This document shows positions 1-7,788 of a DNA stretch of 11,897 nt, piece after piece. Numbering within the stretch: position 1 is the stretch's first letter; each line of letters begins with the position of its first letter. The notes under the pieces were generated by a model. It saw only the letters and a program-made list of their open reading frames with translations, did not search any database and was not told the origin of the DNA. This DNA is from G963674685 sp964591275 (lineage in GTDB: Bacteria; Lernaellota; Lernaellaia; JACKCT01): contig CAZQAE010000116.1 of assembly GCA_964591275.1 (NCBI GenBank), positions 1 to 11,897 of the forward strand. Reading direction: 5' to 3'. The position numbers were made by a program, and so were the translations under genes.

Positions 1-198
1 ATGGGGGCCGGAATCTCATGTTTCCTCCAAATTCCGAATCGCGAGAATTTCCGAGTTGCGCCAAAAATAAAATTTCATCTCTTGTAATGCTAACAAATAT
101 GTGGCACCATTTCTACAGTTAGTTTTTGCAATGCTATTTTCTGGGCGGTTTCTTCATTTTATTTGGGGGCGTAACCGTTTCCTTGTGGGAGGTGTGCT

Positions 199-1779
199 AT
201 GAAGTTATGGCCCGTATTGCTAGTGATTACCTTTGCTATCTGTGCGCCGTTTTTCGGTTGCGAATGCAGTTCCATGAGTCTTTCCGGCGACGACGATGAT
301 GACGATGATGACGGCGATGAGATTCCTATGTTCGACGACGTTGACGATGATGCTGCAGATGACGATGACGCAGGCGATGACGACGCTGGCGATGATGACG
401 CAGACGACGATGATTCGTATGATGACGACGTTGATGATGATGATTCATGTGATGGACTTGTCATCAATAAACGTGGATACACGCAGTTATGCGAACCCGC
501 CGGCGTGCGCGTTGTCTTTTCTGTTGCAGACTGCGACAACAATCCGGTCCAAGGCCTGACCGGCGATAATTTCACCGTCATCAATGATGAAACAGGGCAG
601 CCCTTCTTGTCGGAAGGCGGTTCTTCGGCCTTGATGGAAGCGCTTGATTTCGAATTCTACTCGATCCTGCTTCTGGACCTGTCCTACTCGATTATCGACA
701 ACAACCGTCTCAATGATGTTATCAACGGTGCGGAGACTTTCGTTGAAATGATGATCGCAGGACAGCCGGAGGGTTTCAAACACTACATCGGCATATACGT
801 TTTCGGCAGCACGGATGCTTCGGAATTCGTTCATGATTTCACGCAGGATTCAGCCTCCCTCAATGCCACGCTTGAAGAACTTCGCAACGATCCCGGACGA
901 GGTTCGACAAATCTGTACGGTGCATTCGCGGCGGGTCTGGATCTGGTCGACGACCAGGGAAGCGGCGAAATGATCTCGCGCTCCCTCGTGATTTTAACCG
1001 ATGGAACGCACGAAACGGGTGACCGGGAAACCATGCGGGAATACGCCACGACGCGGCTTGAAAATTCCAACGCCCGTTCCTACTCCATCGGCATCCGCGG
1101 CGACTACAATGAAGATGACCTTCTCGAATTGGCCAGCTCGCCGGAGAATTTCGTCATGGTCGACGAAGCTTCGGAATTAGTCGATGCATTTGAGTCGGTT
1201 TCTGCTTTGCTGGAGGCTTGGTCGCGGAGCAACTACGTCATCGGCGTGTGCAGCCCGCTTGAGGGGCCGAATCGTTCTTTGACTATTCAGGCAGAAAAAG
1301 ATGATCTCTTTGGTGAGATTCAAGTTCAGTACAGCGCCGTCGGATTCAACCTTGTCGACTGTGATTCAGAAGCCGTAGCCCAGGGCGAACAGTGTCGCAA
1401 CTTCAATCCAAGCGGCGACAGCCGTCCGGAGATCAGCAACGGTTTTTGGGACCCAGACATAGTCGGCGGCGGAGGTGACTTGGACTCGCTCCTGAAGTTT
1501 TCTGTATGTGACGAGGACAATGATCTATCAGGGGGTGAGGTCTATACTTGGCTGGCGGGAACTTCGGTCCCATTTTTCGGTAGTTTCCGGATTTTCTGGG
1601 ATGATTTCACCAATGGCGCGCCCGACTGCCCCAATTGCGATAATCCGTTTTTGATTGGAGGCATCCCGACGCCTTTCGACGGGTGGAACGGAACCATCTG
1701 CTGCGATGTCGAGGTTACCGACGGCAGGGGAAACCTGAGCAACAAGCTGCGGGATATCTGCATCACGATATTGCCTTAA
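199..1779 (+). CDS. Poly-Asp-linker lipoprotein with von Willebrand factor A domain
   Basis: Predicted exported lipoprotein of 526 residues. Residues 1-20 form a short signal peptide ending in FFG, followed by lipobox Cys21. Residues 31-83 are an extreme Asp-rich linker broken mainly by Ala, Gly and Ser. A VWA domain spans about 153-340. Its MIDAS metal site looks complete: D160-x-S162-x-S164, Thr237 in GSTNLYG, and D268 in LTDGT. VWA domains with an intact MIDAS normally bind a protein ligand through Mg2+ or Ca2+, so adhesion or complex assembly at the cell surface is likely; the ligand is unknown. The C-terminal part (about 385-526) has eight cysteines, including C477-x2-C480 and C501-C502, and resembles an Ig/cadherin-like fold near 'VEVTDGRGN', which is tentative. 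The start is fixed by a strong Shine-Dalgarno GGGAGGT at 187-193, 5 nt before the ATG. It is the only plus-strand gene and converges on the propeller genes. Confidence 0.9.
   Translation: MKLWPVLLVITFAICAPFFGCECSSMSLSGDDDDDDDDGDEIPMFDDVDDDAADDDDAGDDDAGDDDADDDDSYDDDVDDDDSCDGLVINKRGYTQLCEPAGVRVVFSVADCDNNPVQGLTGDNFTVINDETGQPFLSEGGSSALMEALDFEFYSILLLDLSYSIIDNNRLNDVINGAETFVEMMIAGQPEGFKHYIGIYVFGSTDASEFVHDFTQDSASLNATLEELRNDPGRGSTNLYGAFAAGLDLVDDQGSGEMISRSLVILTDGTHETGDRETMREYATTRLENSNARSYSIGIRGDYNEDDLLELASSPENFVMVDEASELVDAFESVSALLEAWSRSNYVIGVCSPLEGPNRSLTIQAEKDDLFGEIQVQYSAVGFNLVDCDSEAVAQGEQCRNFNPSGDSRPEISNGFWDPDIVGGGGDLDSLLKFSVCDEDNDLSGGEVYTWLAGTSVPFFGSFRIFWDDFTNGAPDCPNCDNPFLIGGIPTPFDGWNGTICCDVEVTDGRGNLSNKLRDICITILP
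286..447 (+). repeat. GAY-codon tract encoding the poly-Asp linker
   Basis: This is a low-complexity run of GAT and GAC codons with scattered GCN and GGC codons, coding residues 30-83 of the VWA lipoprotein just after its lipobox. The mixture of GAT and GAC means it is not a pure microsatellite, but it is repetitive enough for in-frame slippage or recombination. Comparable tracts code the Asp-rich tails of the two propeller proteins (about 1997-2125 and 4155-4289, minus strand) and the short linker of the Kazal lipoprotein. Confidence 0.8.
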
Positions 1780-1826
1780 AAAAGCAACGAAAGCGTCATT
1801 CTTTTTAAGCAATAATACCTGTGAAC

Positions 1827-1854
1827 GCTCCCCAGGCGAGAAGGCCTGGGGAGC
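1827..1854. terminator. GC-rich hairpin between convergent genes
   Basis: A perfect 11-bp stem (1827-1837 with 1844-1854, arm GCTCCCCAGGC) closes a 6-nt loop. It lies 48 nt after the VWA lipoprotein stop and 125 nt after the stop of the minus-strand propeller gene, so it could end transcription from both sides. There is no clear U-tract on either strand, so it may stall polymerase or protect a 3' end rather than act as a classic intrinsic terminator. A second, imperfect AT-rich hairpin (about 1775-1784 with 1801-1809) overlaps the VWA stop codon. The rest of 1780-1978 shows no gene. Confidence 0.5.
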
Positions 1855-1978
1855 TAATGAAGCTCAAGCCGGGGCGATGTGCGCCACGCGAATGCGGAAA
1901 TCCAAACGCAACCAGACATAAGCAAAATTGTGGTGTGCCGCACAATATTCAATTATTGCATGTTCATTGACTGACTGA

Positions 1979-4036
1979 TCAGCAGCCGCAACAACCGCTG
2001 TCGTCGGCGTCATCATCGTCGCCGCTATCCACTTCTTCCGTGTCGTCATCGCCCAGAGAAAGATCATCATCACTTGCATCGTCGTCGGGAATCCAGTCGT
2101 CATCCGCATCGTCGTCCACAGGTCCGTCGGTGACCGTAATGAAGTCCGTTTTGGTCTCCATGCTGGAACCGCCGCCGGTTGTAATTTGCAGGGAGACCGC
2201 ATAGACGCCGCCTTCTTCGTAGACGTGCAAGGGTCCTGTTTCCGATGATGTTTCCCCATCGCCGAAAGTCCAGCGGTGATCAGTAACGCCGCAATCCGTG
2301 TAAACGATGGACTGGTCGCTGAAACTCACGGCCAGCGGCGCGGCGCCTGTGATTGGATTGGCGTTGAAATCTGAAGCGGGCTGCCCGCACCCGATCTCGA
2401 AAGCGGCATCCAGCGTGTTGTTCCCGAATTCATGCTCCAGGAGAAGATCGTATGTCCCGATGGATTTATTTTTAAGATTGAAGGTCGCCTCGGCTTCATC
2501 AAGAGAGTTTAGAGTTACGCTGGCGGCGACGATCTGGGCCCGACCCGGACCGATCAGCTTGGCCGTCAGCGGATCGGCGAAATAAACACCGGTCAGCGTC
2601 GCGACGAACGTGGGATTGTCGTTTTGGCCGATGGCCGGATCGATGGAGGCCGGTTCCGGCGCCGGCGTCGTGATCTGAAATCCGTTTTCCAAAACACCCA
2701 TACCGGCGGGATTGCTCACGCGCACATCCCACAAGCCCGGCCACTCGCCAGTGAGGTCGAAAACGCAATTCAAAGTGGTCTGGCTCAAAACATCGACACT
2801 TGTGCCCTGAATCTCGTCGCTCGTATCAGCTTTGAAAAGGGTGACTTCGCTGTCTGATGTAAAACCCGCGCCCTCGATAATGATGAGGCCGGTCGGCTCG
2901 GTGTTGATGCCGCTGTCGGGCGTTACCGCCGTAACAGAGGGCGGGCCAAGGAGTCGCGTGTAGCGCAAATCCATTTCGATCGAACTGTAATAAACGACGT
3001 GGGGATTTCCTGCGGAATCCAGAGCAATATTCGACCAGTAGGAAGGTTCCACGTCCAGCGTGTACAGGCCCCAGGTTGAGCCGCTATCTTCGGCATAGCG
3101 CAACCGCCCGCCGGCGTAGTAAACCACTTGAAGGACTCCATCATCGCCAACGGCGATGTCCGAGTATCTTCCGGTGCTGCTCGAACCGCATTCTATCTGT
3201 TCTTTGGACCATGCGCCGCTTATTTTCATGAAAACCGAGGCGCAATTGTCTCCGAAAGTCGATTCATCGTAGGTGCTAATGTAAACGTTGTTGCCGCCGT
3301 CGACGGCGATGCCGTTATAGGAGCCGCTCAGGTCCAGAAGATCCGAGACCTTTTCAGTGTACCAATCGCTTCCCGGATTCCAAGCCAGTTTCAGGCTTGT
3401 GTCCAATTCATCCTGATAGGCGATTTGAGGCTGGTTATATCCGTTAAAGGCAATGGCCGTATGCGTTCCCAGGATCGCCACGCCCAGAGCCCTTGTCCTG
3501 TCATCAACCTCCGTGCAGTTCCAGCCGGAAACATCTCTGTAGCAGACCATCAGGCCCAGTTCGCTGAGGAAATCCTCTTCGTCGAAATGAAATGAAACAT
3601 AAGGCACGCCGTCATTGTTGAAGGCCAGGTCGATCCACTCACCCTGGTTGTCGCTCGTGTCTTCCACCTCTTCATTATTCCAAACCGCACCATCGAACCA
3701 TGCAAACTTTGCATTGTCTTCGGAAGAATCGTAATAGGCGATGGCGGGAAGGTCGGTGGTTGGGTTGAGAGCGATGTGCGCGTATCGGCCCTTGCTGCCT
3801 TCATCAATGATGGTGATGTCCCATCCGTCGATGAGGCGTTTGCCGTACATGAGTCTGGCATTGGTTCGGTCGTACCAGGCCGCGTGCGGCGTGTCCGTGG
3901 AGTCCAGGACAATGGAAGAATACTCTCCCTGCTGGCCTTCCGATGCGATTGTCTCGCTCACCCATTGGGCGTTTGCGTATTGCGTGCAGGCCAAGACCAA
4001 CACAGTTGACAGAATGAAATAATAACAGCGTCGCAT
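1979..4036 (-). CDS. Secreted propeller-TIG-TIG-PKD protein with Asp-rich tail and C-terminal GCCGC (paralogue B)
   Basis: 685 residues. A signal peptide ends at about ANA|Q24. Seven repeats of the form 'xIAxDxxxxPxxxYYD' start near residues 41, 87, 137, 194, 242, 293 and 336, consistent with a seven-bladed beta-propeller of the BNR/Asp-box-like or sialidase-like type, although no sialidase catalytic set is evident. Two TIG/IPT Ig-like domains follow at about 366-456 and 461-547, then a PKD domain at 553-636 with the typical W-x-FGDGETS core. Residues 638-680 are Asp-rich and the chain ends G-C-C-G-C. No transmembrane helix or basic tail follows, so this is not a standard PEP-CTERM or MYXO-CTERM signal. 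The role is probably a surface adhesion or binding protein. The start is supported by AGGAGGT 7 nt upstream. It lies downstream of a close paralogue (4131-6197) and appears to have its own promoter in the gap. Confidence 0.88.
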   Translation of the reverse strand: MRRCYYFILSTVLVLACTQYANAQWVSETIASEGQQGEYSSIVLDSTDTPHAAWYDRTNARLMYGKRLIDGWDITIIDEGSKGRYAHIALNPTTDLPAIAYYDSSEDNAKFAWFDGAVWNNEEVEDTSDNQGEWIDLAFNNDGVPYVSFHFDEEDFLSELGLMVCYRDVSGWNCTEVDDRTRALGVAILGTHTAIAFNGYNQPQIAYQDELDTSLKLAWNPGSDWYTEKVSDLLDLSGSYNGIAVDGGNNVYISTYDESTFGDNCASVFMKISGAWSKEQIECGSSSTGRYSDIAVGDDGVLQVVYYAGGRLRYAEDSGSTWGLYTLDVEPSYWSNIALDSAGNPHVVYYSSIEMDLRYTRLLGPPSVTAVTPDSGINTEPTGLIIIEGAGFTSDSEVTLFKADTSDEIQGTSVDVLSQTTLNCVFDLTGEWPGLWDVRVSNPAGMGVLENGFQITTPAPEPASIDPAIGQNDNPTFVATLTGVYFADPLTAKLIGPGRAQIVAASVTLNSLDEAEATFNLKNKSIGTYDLLLEHEFGNNTLDAAFEIGCGQPASDFNANPITGAAPLAVSFSDQSIVYTDCGVTDHRWTFGDGETSSETGPLHVYEEGGVYAVSLQITTGGGSSMETKTDFITVTDGPVDDDADDDWIPDDDASDDDLSLGDDDTEEVDSGDDDDADDSGCCGC

Positions 4037-4052
4037 TGTCGCAACCTCCTAC

Positions 4053-4073
4053 AAAAAGGCCATACCTTTTTTT
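4053..4073 (-). promoter_or_regulatory. 5'-leader hairpin just before the ribosome binding site
   Basis: AAAAAGG (4053-4059) can pair with CCTTTTT (4065-4071) around a 5-nt loop, with further U/A residues on each side. In the minus-strand mRNA it lies within a few nucleotides of the AGGAGGT site of the 1979-4036 gene, downstream of the putative promoter at 4104-4134. It could act as a weak terminator or attenuator for read-through from the upstream paralogue, or it could shape access to the ribosome binding site. The stem is only 7 bp and A/U-rich, so this is tentative. Confidence 0.35.
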
Positions 4074-4103
4074 GTTTCTTCGCCGCCCCATCAGTGGACA
4101 ATT

Positions 4104-4134
4104 ATTATAACATAAATTGATAAATTATTGTCAG
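4104..4134 (-). promoter_or_regulatory. Candidate sigma70 promoter with extended -10 for the downstream paralogue
   Basis: On the minus strand a perfect extended -10 (TG-T-TATAAT, 4112-4104) is preceded by CTGACA (4134-4129), which matches TTGACA at five of six positions. The spacer is 19 nt, longer than ideal, but an extended -10 tolerates this. Predicted transcription starts near 4097, giving a leader of about 60 nt for the 1979-4036 gene. The -35 overlaps the TGA stop codon (4131-4133) of the upstream paralogue, so the two genes need not be expressed together. Confidence 0.55.
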
Positions 4135-6197
4135 CAGCTACAGCATCCTCCGGCGCTGTCGTCGTCATCGTCGCCGGTTCCCGCTTCCTCTGTGTCGTCA
4201 TCAGTATCATCATCATCTGCGTCGTCGTTCGGAGGATTCCATTGATCGTCGTCATCGTCATCCGCGTCGTCATCCGCATCATCGTCCACCGGCTCATCCT
4301 GCGCGTCGATACAGTTGCTTTTGATTTCCGAGTCGGCGCCGCCGGGGGATGTCGTTTTGAGGGTCACCTGGTAAATGCCGGCCTGCGCGTACTCATGCAT
4401 CGGGTTCGTTTCGACAGATGTTTCGCCGTCGCCAAAATTCCATTCCCACGAATGAATCACGCAGTCTGTATAATCCGTGGACTGGTCCGTAAACTGCACG
4501 GACAAAGGAACGATGCCGGCGGTCGGCGCGGCGTTGAAATCCGCCTTTGGCAGGCCGCAGGCAATTTCGAAGGCGCCGGGCAGCGTGCTTTCCCCGAAGT
4601 CTGTGGCAATCTTCAGGTCGTAATCGCCGATATTTCTATCCACCAGATCAAAGGTCGCCTGCGCCTCGGTCAATGAATCCAGTACGACGGAATCGGCGAA
4701 GATGTTGGCGCGACCAGGGCCGATAAGCACCGCAGTCATTGGCTCGGCGAAAGATTCGCCGGTCAGCGTGATATCGAATGAATCGTTGCCGTTTCGCCCC
4801 ATGTCCGGGCTGATTCCGGTGAGAACCGGTGTCTCGGTTTCAATCGTAAAGCCGTCTTCCAGCGCGCCAACTCCGGCGGGATTCGTCACGTGCACATCCC
4901 AGACGCCGGGCCACTGTCCGTCCAGATCGAAATCGCAGGTTAGTTCGGACCCTGAATTTATATCAAGATTAGTGTCCTGAATTTCCGTGTCCGAATCCGG
5001 AAAATAAAGGCTGGCCGTGCTTTCGGGACTAAACCCTGCGCCGGTAATGGTCACCGACACGGTTTCACTGTTCATGCCTGATTCCGGCGTGATCGCCAGA
5101 ACCTCCGGCGCATCCATATTCCAGATATAACGGACGTCGCGTCCGCCAGCGTAATAATAGATGATGTGCGGGCTTTGGCGCGAGTCCAGCGCGATGCCGG
5201 TCCATTGCCCGGCGTCCGGGTCCGCATCCAGGACTTCAATGGCCCAATCTCCACCCTGCTTGACCGCTAGGCGAAGTTCGTTGTCGGCGTGATAAGTCAC
5301 ATAAATCGTGCCGTCGGTCGCCACGGTCACGTCGGAGTATTTGCCGAAATCGTCGGCGGAGTCACACTCGATCTGCTCCTTGGACCACCCGCCGGAGGTC
5401 TTGGTGAAAAGGGCAATGCAGTTATCGGCCAAAAGCCCGCTATCAAAACTGCTGATATAAATATTGTCGCCCAGGTCCAGAGCGATGCCGGCGTACTCGC
5501 CGCTGGAATCGGCGGTGTCGGCGGCGTCCTCGGTGTTCCAGCCGCCTCCGTCGCGCCACCCGAATTTCTGAATGCCGCCAAGCTCATCGCGGTAGGCTAT
5601 CTGCGGTTGGTCACCGCTGTCCATGGCGATGGCCGTATGGGAGCCGACCACGGCGGGCCATACCCAATCTTGCACTTGATGACAATCCCACCAGCCGCCG
5701 ATTCTCCAGCACGCGTTACCGCCGATCCTCTCGAAGGCGCCATTGTCGAAGAGATAGGAAACGAAAGGAACGCCCTGGCTGGTGAAGGCAATGTCGATCC
5801 ACTGCCCTTCGTCCTCGAAATCCGAGTAATCAATCTGCTCGTTGTGCCAGGCGCCGTCGTACCAGGCATACTTGGCCTCGCCGCCCAGATCATCGCGATA
5901 GGCGATGGCCGGTTGGTCGGTAACAGGGTTGATGGCGATGTGCGAGAAGCGCCCCTTCTGGTTCGCATCGACGACGGTCGTATCCCAGCCGTCGAAATTG
6001 CGCACGCCGTATATGAGCTGAGCATTGGTGGCGTCATACCAGGACGCGTGGGGAATATCGTTGCTGTCGAGTGCGATGCCGGCATATTCGCCCTGCGTAC
6101 CCACTGTGGCGACGGTTTCGGTTACCCAATCGGCCCATGCGACGGGTGCGGCGACAAAGATGATGCTTATGGAAAGTAAGAGCATCCGGCGTTTCAT
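4131..6197 (-). CDS. Secreted propeller-TIG-TIG-PKD protein with Asp-rich tail and C-terminal GCCSC (paralogue A)
   Basis: 688 residues, with the same architecture as the gene at 1979-4036 and recognisably similar along its whole length. A signal peptide ends at about AWA|D23. Seven propeller repeats follow (for example 'GIALDSNDIPHASWYD', 'AIAMDSGDQPQIAYRD' and 'GIALDSRQSPHIIYYY'). Then come TIG/IPT domains at about 363-454 and 459-544, a PKD domain at about 551-631 with W-x-FGDGETS, an Asp-rich tail at about 637-681, and the terminal G-C-C-S-C. The start was moved from a TTG 21 nt further upstream to the ATG at 6197, because AGGAG lies 7 nt before that ATG and the signal peptide then has a normal length. 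It is likely a surface binding or adhesion protein; no enzymatic residues were recognised. A gap of 94 nt separates it from its paralogue. Confidence 0.88.
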   Translation of the reverse strand: MKRRMLLLSISIIFVAAPVAWADWVTETVATVGTQGEYAGIALDSNDIPHASWYDATNAQLIYGVRNFDGWDTTVVDANQKGRFSHIAINPVTDQPAIAYRDDLGGEAKYAWYDGAWHNEQIDYSDFEDEGQWIDIAFTSQGVPFVSYLFDNGAFERIGGNACWRIGGWWDCHQVQDWVWPAVVGSHTAIAMDSGDQPQIAYRDELGGIQKFGWRDGGGWNTEDAADTADSSGEYAGIALDLGDNIYISSFDSGLLADNCIALFTKTSGGWSKEQIECDSADDFGKYSDVTVATDGTIYVTYHADNELRLAVKQGGDWAIEVLDADPDAGQWTGIALDSRQSPHIIYYYAGGRDVRYIWNMDAPEVLAITPESGMNSETVSVTITGAGFSPESTASLYFPDSDTEIQDTNLDINSGSELTCDFDLDGQWPGVWDVHVTNPAGVGALEDGFTIETETPVLTGISPDMGRNGNDSFDITLTGESFAEPMTAVLIGPGRANIFADSVVLDSLTEAQATFDLVDRNIGDYDLKIATDFGESTLPGAFEIACGLPKADFNAAPTAGIVPLSVQFTDQSTDYTDCVIHSWEWNFGDGETSVETNPMHEYAQAGIYQVTLKTTSPGGADSEIKSNCIDAQDEPVDDDADDDADDDDDDQWNPPNDDADDDDTDDDTEEAGTGDDDDDSAGGCCSC

Positions 6198-6232
6198 GTT
6201 GAATCTCCTGAGTTTCAAGTGGCCCAGCCCAT

Positions 6233-6262
6233 AGTGTAAACGGTAACGACACTCTCATGCAA
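6233..6262 (-). promoter_or_regulatory. Weak candidate promoter for paralogue A
   Basis: On the minus strand TTGCAT (6262-6257) and TACACT (6238-6233) are separated by 18 nt, which would start transcription about 30 nt before the ATG at 6197. Both hexamers match the sigma70 consensus only partly, so confidence is low. Confidence 0.28.
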
Positions 6263-6369
6263 TCATCCAACTATTATTAAAACCCTCAGACCCAAATTTT
6301 AGCGCCGCCACGCATAGTTCAACAAATAATAAAAAATGGAGTTAGGCGCGAAACCGAGCCGCGAACGGC

Positions 6370-6388
6370 AAAATCGCCGTCAGGCGAT
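6370..6388 (-). terminator. Intrinsic terminator after the pseudo-receiver gene
   Basis: On the minus strand ATCGCC-TGAC-GGCGAT forms a 6-bp stem with a 4-nt loop, and the 3' arm runs into TTTT (6373-6370). It begins 40 nt after the stop of the 6429-7646 gene and points the same way. The stem is short but has the classic layout. The rest of 6198-6428 is AT-rich and shows no gene. Confidence 0.5.
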
Positions 6389-6428
6389 AAGTGAGCGGGT
6401 ATGCATCGACTAATGACAGAAGGCGCCC

Positions 6429-7646
6429 TCACTCCACGAAAGCGTCCTGCTCGGCTGTCAAAAAATTATCTATGCCGGTTTTGGCATCCTGGACATTGGG
6501 ACCGAAACGCACCAGGTCCATAACCCACATGGCGTAGAGGGTTTGAAAAAAACGCAAAGGCGCAAGGCCCGAGCTTTCCATGACTTCCGTGGCCGAGCGA
6601 TGATTGTCGATGACATCGAGTATCCGATGCGCCGTCGTGGGAAGCGCCCTTGGCGGCTTGGGTGTTCCGTAGAGCAGGCTGGACAACCGATCCTTTTTCG
6701 CAAAAATCATTCCAAGGCGGTCGTTGGAGTAATGGCGACGCACGCCCTCGAATATCAGCGTGCCGGAATGCAGAGCCAGTTGGACCTGGACATTCGGAGA
6801 CTGCCGGTCGTGATGAAAATGATATTTGGCCCGTCTCCATTCCCAGGAAAAGAGCCGCAGCATGATCTTTTCGGCATATTCAATCCGAGCTTCGTTCATG
6901 TCCGCTTCGCCGATTATCCCCGAGTGCGTCAGGAAAGTTGCGAGCTTCGCGTCGTCTTCGGGATTCGTTTGCCGGGCCTTCGCCAGAACTTCCCTTCCGA
7001 CTTTGCCGGTCCTGATGAGAAAATCGCCTAGGGCCTCGCCGTGCAACAGCTCGGAATCCAGACCACATATCATCCGGTCTGAAATGTGGATTGTGATTGT
7101 TGTTTCGTCTTTGCTGACGCGCAATCGCCCGGGACCGTCATGCTCAATGAGCTCATAAATCAATCGGGCGAAGGGCGTTTGTCCAAAAGTGCCCGACTGC
7201 TTTCCCTGTCTGAATCGCTTTCGCGGTTCATTTATTGACGAATCCACTTTCAATGGCGGGCCTGCGGCATCGCGTCCGAAAAGCCAGTACTGCACCTTTT
7301 CGACGACGCTGTCTCGGCTCACGGGGCGACAAAGCCAATCGTTCGGAACAACAAGTTCCGACGGGGTTTCGGAGTAGTGTTCCGCCTGTTGCGAACTCGC
7401 CAGGCAGATGACGGGTGTTTTGCTCGACTCATCAAGGCGACGCAGGCGTTCGCAAAACTCAATGGCCGTGCCGTCGGGCAATTTGAACTCGCAAAGAATC
7501 AGGTCGGCGGCGAGACGATCGAGTTCGCCAAAGGCGCTTTCCATGGATTCAGCCACGCTAAAGCCCATCCCCATGCGGACCAGGATTTCGCTCAAAGGCC
7601 CGCTGGCGGATTTCTCCGGCGCAACGATTAGAATCCGTTTAGTCAA
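6429..7646 (-). CDS. Pseudo-receiver / DUF4388 (PatA-like) regulator
   Basis: 405 residues. Residues 4-124 read as a CheY-like receiver fold, but every active-site position is changed. The acidic pair after beta1 is Ala9-Pro10. The phospho-acceptor position, in 'LILCEFKLPDG', is Glu53. The Thr/Ser position in 'PVICLAS' is Ala83, and the conserved Lys in 'WLCRPVS' is Arg107. It is therefore unlikely to be phosphorylated, and Glu53 may mimic the phosphorylated state. Residues about 153-300 match DUF4388, which is common in PatA-type regulators of myxobacteria and cyanobacteria ('LIYELIEHDGPGRLRV...GEALGDFLIRTGKV'). A helical C-terminal part (about 335-383) is probably regulatory. There is no HTH, so it likely acts through protein contacts. 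The only start compatible with an intact beta1 is TTG at 7646, which lacks a clear Shine-Dalgarno. No partner kinase is adjacent. Confidence 0.82.
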   Translation of the reverse strand: MTKRILIVAPEKSASGPLSEILVRMGMGFSVAESMESAFGELDRLAADLILCEFKLPDGTAIEFCERLRRLDESSKTPVICLASSQQAEHYSETPSELVVPNDWLCRPVSRDSVVEKVQYWLFGRDAAGPPLKVDSSINEPRKRFRQGKQSGTFGQTPFARLIYELIEHDGPGRLRVSKDETTITIHISDRMICGLDSELLHGEALGDFLIRTGKVGREVLAKARQTNPEDDAKLATFLTHSGIIGEADMNEARIEYAEKIMLRLFSWEWRRAKYHFHHDRQSPNVQVQLALHSGTLIFEGVRRHYSNDRLGMIFAKKDRLSSLLYGTPKPPRALPTTAHRILDVIDNHRSATEVMESSGLAPLRFFQTLYAMWVMDLVRFGPNVQDAKTGIDNFLTAEQDAFVE

Positions 7647-7788
7647 AGCAATTTATTTTGTTTATTTGTAAGGGTGATCTATTAATCAAAAATCCAGCCA
7701 AAAACATTCGAAATTCCACATTCCTTTGGCCGTTCCCACACTGAGCGCCAATCACACTGGTCACTGACGAAAACCTCGCCAGAATGAA

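Noticed and set aside
112..126. TGGCACC-like sequence resembling a sigma54 -24 element
   Set aside because: The -12 part reads CTACA rather than TTGCA and lacks the required GC, so the match is incomplete.
286..447. Repetitive tract considered as a CRISPR or tandem-repeat locus
   Set aside because: There are no unique spacers and no constant repeat unit; it is codon-level low complexity in a coding frame.
296..559. Met/Thr-rich 87-residue frame inside the VWA gene
   Set aside because: It is an out-of-frame reading of the GAT/GAC tract (ATGATG...), overlapping a gene with signal peptide, lipobox and MIDAS.
4128..4676. 182-residue plus-strand frame with a hydrophobic Val/Ile-rich start
   Set aside because: The hydrophobic stretch is the reverse complement of Asp codons (GAY gives RTC, coding Val or Ile) in the Asp-rich tail, so the membrane-like look is an artefact.
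5289..6179. 296-residue open frame on the plus strand
   Set aside because: It is antisense to the well-supported propeller gene at 4131-6197, has no ribosome binding site of note and resembles no protein; the high GC content at third positions keeps the opposite strand open.
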